NCBI GenBank assembly: GCA_046259385.1
Contig: JBJYWI010000289.1
Span: 1-6,189 of the forward strand
Direction of reading: 5' to 3'
DNA from: CAVWDI01 sp046259385
GTDB lineage: Bacteria; Chloroflexota; Anaerolineae; Anaerolineales; UBA4823
Length of the DNA: 6,189 nucleotides
Shown here: in pieces, positions 1-5,104 of the stretch
How positions within the stretch are numbered: the stretch's first letter is position 1
How the letters are laid out: each line of letters opens with the position of its first letter
Made by a program: the position numbers and the translations under genes
Notes under the pieces: generated by a model
What the model was told of the DNA's origin: nothing
Database searches by the model: none
The model's input: only the letters and a program-made list of their open reading frames with translations

Positions 1-20
1 GGATTGATTATCCTTTATCT

Positions 21-83
21 ACCCTGATAGAAGTTGAATTGTTAACTAGTGCTTGTATATTCAAAATAAACTTCTATCTGGGT
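21..83. repeat. Long imperfect inverted repeat upstream of the aldehyde dehydrogenase gene
   Basis: The left arm ACCCTGATAGAAGTT (21-35) is the reverse complement of AACTTCTATCTGGGT (69-83) except for one position (T25 against T79). An inner perfect 6-bp pair, TTGAAT (34-39) with ATTCAA (59-64), continues the symmetry, so a bulged hairpin of about 19 bp with a 19-nt loop is possible. There is no T-run after the right arm, so it does not look like an intrinsic terminator. The arms flank a candidate promoter at 34-61, which suggests paired operator sites or a leader structure. The repeat itself is directly visible; its role is inferred. Confidence 0.6.
34..61 (+). promoter_or_regulatory. Candidate sigma70 promoter for the aldehyde dehydrogenase gene
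   Basis: TTGAAT (34-39, four of six consensus bases) is separated by 16 bp from TATATT (56-61, five of six consensus bases). This would start transcription near position 68, at the beginning of the right arm of the inverted repeat, and give a leader of about 60 nt. The region is AT-rich, so chance matches are expected. The bracketing by the inverted-repeat arms raises its plausibility. Confidence 0.4.
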
Positions 84-129
84 GAAATTATTTTAGTTAT
101 CTTCATATTATTTTTAGGATCAAAAACCC

Positions 130-1578
130 ATGTTTATAAACGGAAAATATACTTCAGGTTTTTCTGAGCAAACGTTTTCTGTTATTAATCCTGCATCCGA
201 AGAAGTGATTGATGAGGTTTATCGCGGTACAGAACAGGATTCATTAGCCGCTGTCGAAGCGGCTAAAACAGCCCTTTTGGATTGGCGTAAAACACCTGCT
301 TCAGAAAGAGCTAGTATTCTTCATGCGGTTGCCGCAAAAATCCGTGAACATCATGACGAATTAGTTAAATTACTCACAATGGAGGAGGGAAAACCCATCC
401 CTGAAAATGATGAGGAGCTGTGGTGGACCGAAGAAACCTTCGATTATTATGCGGAGATTGGACGACACTCCAGGGGGGAGGTGATCCCACCCGGAGATCC
501 TTCACAATTCAATTTTGTCTTAAAGGAACCGTGGGGAGTTGTAGCTTGTATTATCCCTTGGAACTACCCCATGTTACTCCTTGTCTGGAAGATCGCCCCG
601 GCTCTAGCTGCAGGAAACACCGTAGTAATCAAACCCTCAAATCTAACCCCGCTGACCACATTAAGAATCGCCCAGATCGCTTTTGAACCTTTCCCTCCAG
701 GTGTTATAAACATCGTTACAGGATTCGGTCCCGAAGTAGGTGAACCGCTGGTGATACATCCGGATGTTTCCATGATTGCTGTAACCGGTTCACTGGAAGT
801 AGGCCAGCACATCGCCAGTCTGGCTGCTCCAAAAATGAAAAAGCTGCATCTTGAACTGGGTGGAAAAGATCCAATGGTGATTGCGCCGGATGTAGATATT
901 TCAACAGCAGTAAGCGGTCTGGCATATGCATCATTAATAAACACAGGTCAGGTATGCACAAGTACTGAGAGGGTTTACGTTGATAATAGAATATTCAAGA
1001 ATTTTCTTGAGGAATTGACAGATTTTGTTTCGAAATTGCGGTTGGGAAATGGACTCGATGAAGGGACGGATATCGGTCCTATGATTCACGATAAATTTCG
1101 TAGTAAGGTCGATATGCAAATCAAGCAAGCAGTCTCGTCTGGAGCGACAGTCCTCACCGGAGGAAAAATTCCCGAGAACCTTAAAAGCGGATTTTTCTAT
1201 GAGCCAACCGTGATGATAAATGTAGACCATTCTATGAGCTTAATGCGTGATGAGACATTTGGTCCTGTCATTCCGATCATGCCATATAAAAATTTTGATG
1301 AAGCGATAGAGTTGGCAAATGATAACCAATTCGGTCTTGGCGCTTCATTAATGACTCATGACGCAAAACTCGTGAAACGTTTCTACGAAGAAGTTCAGGC
1401 AGGAAGCATCTGGATTAATGACCCGCTAACGGATAATTTCGCTGGCCCGTTTGGAGGCATGAAGATGAGTGGAATTGGTAGAGAATTGGGTCAGGAAGGA
1501 TATGATGAATTCTGTCAGGTAAAACACGTACACTGGGATATAGAAGGAAATTTGAAGGAGTACTGGTACCCTTATTAA
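130..1578 (+). CDS. NAD(P)-dependent aldehyde dehydrogenase (ALDH superfamily, betaine/aminoaldehyde dehydrogenase-like)
   Basis: This 482-residue protein has the usual ALDH length and should oxidise an aldehyde to the acid in the cytoplasm; no signal peptide or membrane segment is seen. The family landmarks appear in order: PWNYP at 143-147 with the oxyanion Asn145, the coenzyme-binding Lys168 in VIKPSN, the Rossmann-type turn GSLEVG at 220-225, the general base Glu242 in LELGGK, the nucleophile Cys276 in GQVCTS, and ETFGP at 375-379 (Glu375, Phe377). The C-terminal GGMKMSGIGRELG block and the LELGGKDP wording are most like betaine-aldehyde or aminoaldehyde dehydrogenases, but the substrate cannot be read with confidence. 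One oddity is that the residue three after Lys168, usually Glu in NAD-dependent members, is Asn171. The segment before PPGVINIVTG is also one residue shorter than usual. AGGA at 116-119, 10 nt before the ATG, supports the start. The gene stands alone on the plus strand and converges on the minus-strand cluster. Confidence 0.93.
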   Translation: MFINGKYTSGFSEQTFSVINPASEEVIDEVYRGTEQDSLAAVEAAKTALLDWRKTPASERASILHAVAAKIREHHDELVKLLTMEEGKPIPENDEELWWTEETFDYYAEIGRHSRGEVIPPGDPSQFNFVLKEPWGVVACIIPWNYPMLLLVWKIAPALAAGNTVVIKPSNLTPLTTLRIAQIAFEPFPPGVINIVTGFGPEVGEPLVIHPDVSMIAVTGSLEVGQHIASLAAPKMKKLHLELGGKDPMVIAPDVDISTAVSGLAYASLINTGQVCTSTERVYVDNRIFKNFLEELTDFVSKLRLGNGLDEGTDIGPMIHDKFRSKVDMQIKQAVSSGATVLTGGKIPENLKSGFFYEPTVMINVDHSMSLMRDETFGPVIPIMPYKNFDEAIELANDNQFGLGASLMTHDAKLVKRFYEEVQAGSIWINDPLTDNFAGPFGGMKMSGIGRELGQEGYDEFCQVKHVHWDIEGNLKEYWYPY

Positions 1579-1579
1579 T

Positions 1580-1618
1580 CCAGTATTCTATTGAGCTTTC
1601 CTCAATTTGGCACACTGG
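1580..1618. terminator. Weak candidate bidirectional terminator between convergent genes
   Basis: A perfect 6-bp stem, ATTGAG (1590-1595) and CTCAAT (1601-1606), with a 5-nt loop CTTTC lies in the 23-bp gap between the convergent stop codons and overlaps the last codon of the HD gene. An outer pair, CCAGT (1580-1584) with ACTGG (1614-1618), could extend it across mismatched internal loops. The stem is short and AT-rich, and only TTT follows it on the plus strand, so termination efficiency is doubtful. The convergent position is the main support. Confidence 0.33.
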
Positions 1619-2186
1619 ACAGCAATTCGATTTCTGAAAAGAGATTGGTCAGTTCATCAACCATTTGAGAATCGGACCTTTTCTGAAAAATTTCTACCAG
1701 TGAGCGGTAATACCATAGCGTACCTTCTTTTCCCCCATTAAACCTTTCCCAAACTTGATCACCAATATCCTTATAAACCTGCACTAACGATCGTGCGTTG
1801 TGGAGTTTATCCGCAAGAGATACCAGCACTATATCCGGATCAGCGTTTTTCAATTCTGCCAGATAATTCTCCTTTCTAATTCTCCAGGGTGGTTTTGGCG
1901 TTTCAAATGTATCGCTGCATCCTGCAACGATCTCTGCAACCCTCTCCCCAAAATGGTTCCTGATTAATTCAAGTGTTGCCAGACCACCCTGATCTTCTGC
2001 AGCGTCATGAAGCAAAGCCGCGATCGCTTGATTCTCATCTCCTCCATTCTCAACTACCAACGATGCAACAGATAGGAGATGGGTAATGTATGGAGCCCCT
2101 GTCGCTTTTCTTCTCTGGTGATAATGAAGCTGATTGGCTATGATAAATGCTCGTTCAAACCGGCTTGACAAATATCGATTTTCCAT
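1602..2186 (-). CDS. Small HD-domain phosphohydrolase, RSH/MESH1-like (putative alarmone hydrolase)
   Basis: This 194-residue cytoplasmic protein is a single HD domain with little else. The metal-binding signature is complete: His36 in PYITH, His60-Asp61 in LLHDAAED (with Glu64 and Asp65), and Asp126 in SLADKLHN (with Asn130). An RRK stretch at 25-27 precedes PYITH. The order and spacing match the hydrolase half of SpoT/Rel and the stand-alone hydrolase MESH1, which remove pyrophosphate from (p)ppGpp. No synthetase, TGS or ACT domain is present. Further blocks, KPPWRIRKENY (98-108) and FNGGKEGTLWYYRSL (139-153), look characteristic of a bacterial subfamily without an assigned substrate that I know of, so alarmone hydrolysis is an inference. 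It is the last gene of the minus-strand cluster, 21 bp after the M24 gene. No Shine-Dalgarno sequence is visible before the ATG; instead a 6-bp hairpin occupies that place, so translation may depend on coupling to the upstream gene. Confidence 0.85.
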   Translation of the reverse strand: MENRYLSSRFERAFIIANQLHYHQRRKATGAPYITHLLSVASLVVENGGDENQAIAALLHDAAEDQGGLATLELIRNHFGERVAEIVAGCSDTFETPKPPWRIRKENYLAELKNADPDIVLVSLADKLHNARSLVQVYKDIGDQVWERFNGGKEGTLWYYRSLVEIFQKRSDSQMVDELTNLFSEIELLSSVPN

Positions 2187-2190
2187 AAAA

Positions 2191-2210
2191 TAACAACTGA
2201 TCGCTTGTTA
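2191..2210 (-). repeat. Small hairpin between the M24 stop codon and the HD-gene start
   Basis: On the minus strand, TAACAA (2205-2210) and TTGTTA (2191-2196) form a perfect 6-bp inverted repeat around an 8-nt loop. The M24 stop codon TAA is part of the 5' arm, and the 3' arm is followed by TTTATG containing the HD start. The stem has only one G-C pair, so as a terminator it would be very weak. It sits where a ribosome binding site would be expected. Confidence 0.35.
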
Positions 2211-3389
2211 AATGGGAATTGTAAGACTTTCAAGATTTCGTGGGTAATAGGTTAAGAACTCAATTCCCTCCTCATTAACCAATACTGTATCGGAGTGTCG
2301 GAATCCGCCGATATTTCCGGCATATAGCCCTGGTTCAACTGTGAATACCATACCCGGTTTAATTTCTGTATGATCTCCTAGATCAAGAAAAGGTCCCTCA
2401 TGGTAGCGCAGTCCGATAGCATGTCCGACATGGTGTTTCCAATAATTCATCAAATCATGTTTTAAGTAATATGCCCGCACCTGCTGGTCAACTTCTGAAC
2501 AGGGAATACCTGGTTGGATTGCATTCAATGCGGTTTCCTGTAATACAAGCATATGATCAAATAAATATTTTTGATCATCATTTGCTGCCCCGATGATCAT
2601 TGTCCTTTCCAGTTCAGAGTTATATCCCCAAACAGGTGCATTTGCACCGGATACCAGAACATCTCCGGATTGAAATACAATATTAGCAGCTAGTGAATGG
2701 GGTATTGAAGCGTTCCGTCCGATCTGTCCGCGGTAACCTGCATGCGCACCACTTTCGAAAGCGCTTTGGGATTGATAAATTGGCCCGATAGCATCCAGCA
2801 TACATCTGGTGGCTTCTGTGCTTGCCCTCAGGCTAGCATCAGTCTCAGTAATCCCTGGCCTGGTATAACGCTGGAGTAGAGTATGAGCCAGGTTACCCCA
2901 TTTGGAACTCTCCTTAATTAACAATATCTCGGTAGGACTTTTTATCGCCATTTTCTTTTCAATAAAATCCGAAATCTCCAGAGGTTTAATCCCTGTCAAT
3001 GCGGTCAAAGTTGGTCCTCTGTACCCAAAAATCAATGGGTAGCCATCTTTATCTGAACAAAATGAACGCCTAATCCCCATTTCCTTCATTAATGAAAGTA
3101 ATCCATCAATGGGATGCAGGTTGTCAGGATATTCTTGATAGTGATGCACTCGATCGATTGTTAGCTTTGATTCAGCGTGATCCTTTTCCAGATAGGGGAC
3201 ATACAATGCCTGCTCACCATCCACATTCATTACAAAAGCAATCGGCCGTTCCGTTGGAATGAATGCAAAACCGCAGTAATAAAGGATGTAGTAATTGTCG
3301 AATAGAATTACCCCATCAACATTAATGGAAAGCAAATACTCGCGCAGAGCTTCAGTTCTAGTCTTAAATTCATTTTCCGGGATTTTCAT
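2208..3389 (-). CDS. M24 (pita-bread/creatinase-fold) family protein with altered metal site
   Basis: This 393-residue protein has the two-part layout of creatinase, prolidase and Xaa-Pro aminopeptidases: a creatinase N-terminal domain (about 1-150) followed by the pita-bread catalytic domain (about 155-390). Family landmarks include VGHAIGLRYHEGP (321-333; His323 and His330), PGMVFTVEPGLY (345-356; Glu352) and GGFRHSDTVLV (361-371). Of the five usual dinuclear metal ligands (Asp, Asp, His, Glu, Glu), only His323 and Glu352 are kept. The first Asp aligns with Gly248 in VSGANA, the second with Glu259 in SELERT, and the last Glu with Ser366. Creatinase is a known metal-free member, so an amidinohydrolase or another C-N hydrolase activity is as plausible as peptidase activity. 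I recognise the GYNSELERT and GGFRHSDTV wording as typical of a subfamily usually labelled Xaa-Pro peptidase, but not of any characterised enzyme I can name. It lies 11 bp after osmC, has no good Shine-Dalgarno sequence, and may be translationally coupled. Confidence 0.88.
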   Translation of the reverse strand: MKIPENEFKTRTEALREYLLSINVDGVILFDNYYILYYCGFAFIPTERPIAFVMNVDGEQALYVPYLEKDHAESKLTIDRVHHYQEYPDNLHPIDGLLSLMKEMGIRRSFCSDKDGYPLIFGYRGPTLTALTGIKPLEISDFIEKKMAIKSPTEILLIKESSKWGNLAHTLLQRYTRPGITETDASLRASTEATRCMLDAIGPIYQSQSAFESGAHAGYRGQIGRNASIPHSLAANIVFQSGDVLVSGANAPVWGYNSELERTMIIGAANDDQKYLFDHMLVLQETALNAIQPGIPCSEVDQQVRAYYLKHDLMNYWKHHVGHAIGLRYHEGPFLDLGDHTEIKPGMVFTVEPGLYAGNIGGFRHSDTVLVNEEGIEFLTYYPRNLESLTIPI

Positions 3390-3400
3390 CTTTTTAGTGG

Positions 3401-3820
3401 CTAAATTGATGAAATAATTTCAAACTCGCTTGTAATCGGCACAGTAGGACGTAATGTGTTAATGACGGAACAGTATTTATCCTCTGATAACTTGATAGCC
3501 TTCTTTAGTTTTTCTGGATTGACCTGCCCCTTGACAATATAATGGATATGAATTCGTGTGAAAATATATGGGGGTTCTGATTCTTGGTCTCCATTGCAAA
3601 TGACCTTTAAATCTTCTAATGGCTCGCGCTGTTTAGCCAGGATTTCAACAACGTCATAAGCTGAACAGGATGCTACAGACATTAACAGCATATCCGAAGG
3701 TTTGACACCTTCCCATTCAAATTTCTTCTCAGGTGAGCGCCCAATCACAACAGAATGACCGTTTGAATCGCTCGCCATCATCAGCTTTTCTTCAATCCAT
3801 CTTAGTGTTATTGTTGACAT
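3401..3820 (-). CDS. OsmC/YhfA-family protein (putative thiol-dependent peroxidase)
   Basis: At 139 residues this is the usual size of an OsmC-fold subunit, which normally works as a cytoplasmic homodimer. The two family cysteines are present: Cys52 in MSVASCSAYDVVEIL, at the start of the central helix, and Cys117 in EDKYCSVINTL. The blocks KPSDMLLMSVASC and KGQVNPEKLKKAIKLS fit the YhfA-like branch rather than classical Ohr. Members of this superfamily reduce organic hydroperoxides with the cysteine pair, although YhfA-type proteins are poorly understood. A third cysteine, Cys75, lies outside the family pair. The start is supported by GGAG on the minus strand (3832-3835), 11 nt before the ATG, which is slightly long. 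The gene lies 39 bp after the deacetylase gene and 11 bp before the M24 gene, so it is almost certainly co-transcribed with them. Confidence 0.88.
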   Translation of the reverse strand: MSTITLRWIEEKLMMASDSNGHSVVIGRSPEKKFEWEGVKPSDMLLMSVASCSAYDVVEILAKQREPLEDLKVICNGDQESEPPYIFTRIHIHYIVKGQVNPEKLKKAIKLSEDKYCSVINTLRPTVPITSEFEIISSI

Positions 3821-3859
3821 CGTGAAGAATTCTCCGGGATTATATTATTCGCAAGGTAA

Positions 3860-4903
3860 TTAAACCTGCCATATACTTCGAGCTTCTCTGGCTACCGGCT
3901 TCCAGGAAGTACCTTCAGGTCTTGGCGGTGGCCCAAGATAATCATCCCATTCTACCCTAAGAAGCGCTGCGACAGCGGCTTGAAGGCAAGCTGCCCCTGC
4001 TTCCAGGTCATAGCCTCCTTCAAGAAAAAGGGCAATGCGTCCTCCACATTTGGCGGCAGCCCAGTCTACCATCCTATTTATGATCTCACCGTAACCTTTC
4101 GCTGAAAGCACAAGGTGACCAAGGGGATCTCTCCAGTGAGGATCAAAACCAATGCTCATAAGCAACATTTCTGGCATATAATTGTTTAGAAGTGGGATAA
4201 TTATTTCATCAAATATCGTCCTGAAACCATTGTCACCTGTACCTGGCGGAAGCGGAAAATTTGCATTATAGCCTTCTCCCTTTCCACTTCCGGTTTCTTT
4301 CAATTGTCCTGTGCCGGGATAAAGCGGAGACTGGTGGGTTGAGAAGAAGAAGATATCATCCCTCTCATAGAAAATATCCTGGGTGCCATTACCATGATGC
4401 AAATCGATATCCACAATCGCCAGCTTTTTAGCTTTAGGCACAATGCCCTCTTCCAAATTTAGGAGGTACTCTGCTGTAATTGCAATATTATTAAGCAGGC
4501 AAAAACCCATTCCACGGTTTCTGGTTGCATGGTGTCCGGGAGGTCTGGTCAACGCTAAGCCAGCACGACTTTCCCCAGTCCATACTGACTTCGCTATGTT
4601 TATAGCTCCACCAGCAGTATTGAAAGCAAGATTATACGATTCAGGAGTTGTGTAAGTATCCGCATCGAGTCGTTCACCTGTTTTGCAGGTGTAGAATAGA
4701 GTATCCAGATAATCCTGGGTATGGATTCTTGTCAATAAATTCTTTGGTAACTTCATCGGTACAAGTTTTGGAAATGGTTCCCACCAGCCAGCCTCTTGTA
4801 ATGCATTTCGAATCGCCTCGATCCTTTCAGGGCGTTCTGGATGCCCTGGTTCGAAGTGTGCCTCATGTCCTTTGGGATAATACAATACCAGTTCATTGGT
4901 CAT
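3860..4903 (-). CDS. Histone deacetylase-family zinc amidohydrolase (HDAH/acetylpolyamine amidohydrolase-type)
   Basis: This 347-residue protein is one arginase/deacetylase-fold domain with a full catalytic set: tandem His124-His125 in RPPGHHA, zinc ligands Asp167 and His169 in DIDLHHGNGTQ and Asp254 in GFDPHWRDPLG, and the transition-state Tyr298 in LEGGYDL. FHEPGHPERPERI-type wording near residues 17-28 is also typical of the fold. It should remove acetyl or other acyl groups from an amine in the cytoplasm. In bacteria such enzymes act on acetylated polyamines, acetyl-lysine proteins or small amides; the residues visible here do not choose among them. The LEGGYDL motif and overall wording are closer to bacterial class II-like HDAH than to AcuC. 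AGGA on the minus strand (4914-4917), 10 nt before the ATG, supports the start. It is the first gene of the minus-strand cluster, behind a TTGACA promoter, and is divergent from thrC. Confidence 0.92.
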   Translation of the reverse strand: MTNELVLYYPKGHEAHFEPGHPERPERIEAIRNALQEAGWWEPFPKLVPMKLPKNLLTRIHTQDYLDTLFYTCKTGERLDADTYTTPESYNLAFNTAGGAINIAKSVWTGESRAGLALTRPPGHHATRNRGMGFCLLNNIAITAEYLLNLEEGIVPKAKKLAIVDIDLHHGNGTQDIFYERDDIFFFSTHQSPLYPGTGQLKETGSGKGEGYNANFPLPPGTGDNGFRTIFDEIIIPLLNNYMPEMLLMSIGFDPHWRDPLGHLVLSAKGYGEIINRMVDWAAAKCGGRIALFLEGGYDLEAGAACLQAAVAALLRVEWDDYLGPPPRPEGTSWKPVAREARSIWQV

Positions 4904-4936
4904 TTTGTTCTCATCCTTTATATTCTTGTGGAGCTA

Positions 4937-4965
4937 ATTCTGCCTGACCTCAGATTAAATGTCAA
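4937..4965 (-). promoter_or_regulatory. Candidate sigma70 promoter for the deacetylase-OsmC-M24-HD cluster
   Basis: On the minus strand, a perfect TTGACA -35 box (4960-4965) is followed after exactly 17 bp by CAGAAT (4937-4942, four of six consensus bases, including the conserved A at position 2 and the final T). Transcription would start near 4930, giving a leader of about 27 nt that contains the AGGA ribosome binding site at 4914-4917. A small perfect palindrome, CTGA-CC-TCAG (4944-4953), lies inside the spacer, where a repressor could block polymerase. The promoter geometry is visible in the sequence; regulation through the palindrome is speculative. Confidence 0.55.
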
Positions 4966-5094
4966 CTACTGCATTAAAAGAAATGTTATTTGAACAACAA
5001 TATCTGATTTCATAATTTCAAAAAAATTCAAAGGGTTATCAACTTCCACGGCAAACTTCTCATTCAGTAAAACGACCTTTTTCTATTTTAGTAT

Positions 5095-5098
5095 GGAG
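5095..5098 (+). promoter_or_regulatory. thrC: Shine-Dalgarno sequence that decides the thrC start
   Basis: GGAG at 5095-5098 is 6 nt upstream of an in-frame GTG at 5105. An in-frame ATG four codons earlier (5093) overlaps this GGAG and has only pyrimidine-rich sequence before it with no ribosome binding site. I therefore prefer the GTG start, though the ATG cannot be excluded. Confidence 0.55.
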
Positions 5099-5104
5099 AT
5101 AAAT

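Noticed and set aside
3..167. Open frame on the plus strand from the left edge to a TGA at 165-167, with a hydrophobic stretch, which could be the tail of an upstream membrane protein
   Set aside because: It has no visible start, is only 54 codons, lies in AT-rich sequence, runs through the inverted repeat and candidate promoter, and would overlap the well-supported aldehyde dehydrogenase start. Chance is the simpler explanation, but sequence to the left would settle it.
564..1230. Minus-strand open frames inside the aldehyde dehydrogenase gene (564-944, 716-961, 934-1230)
   Set aside because: They lie antisense to a full-length conserved gene, overlap each other, and show no recognisable domain or ribosome binding site. 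They are shadows of the real coding frame.
2208..3389. Naming the M24 protein as ectoine hydrolase (doeA/eutD) or creatinase
   Set aside because: The fold and cluster logic are suggestive, but I see no diagnostic residues for either substrate, and the accompanying deacetylase is not of the DoeB type.
3839..3844. Perfect TATAAT on the minus strand between the deacetylase and OsmC genes as an internal promoter
   Set aside because: No acceptable -35 box lies 16-18 bp upstream and there is no extended -10 TGn. The gap is AT-rich, so the match alone is weak evidence.
3860..4903. Naming the deacetylase acuC (acetoin utilisation)
   Set aside because: The catalytic Tyr lies in an LEGGYDL motif as in class II-like bacterial enzymes, and no acuA/acuB or acetoin genes are nearby, so a specific symbol is not justified.
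4443..4947. Plus-strand open frames antisense to the deacetylase gene (4443-4655 and 4648-4947)
   Set aside because: The opposite strand encodes a complete deacetylase with all catalytic residues, and these frames show no domain and no operon context.
4990..5018. Possible thrC promoter: TTGAAC (4990-4995) with CATAAT (5011-5016) or TAATTT (5013-5018)
   Set aside because: The better -10 box gives a 15-bp spacer, and the box with a 17-bp spacer matches only three of six bases. A promoter must exist in this divergent region, but I cannot place it reliably.
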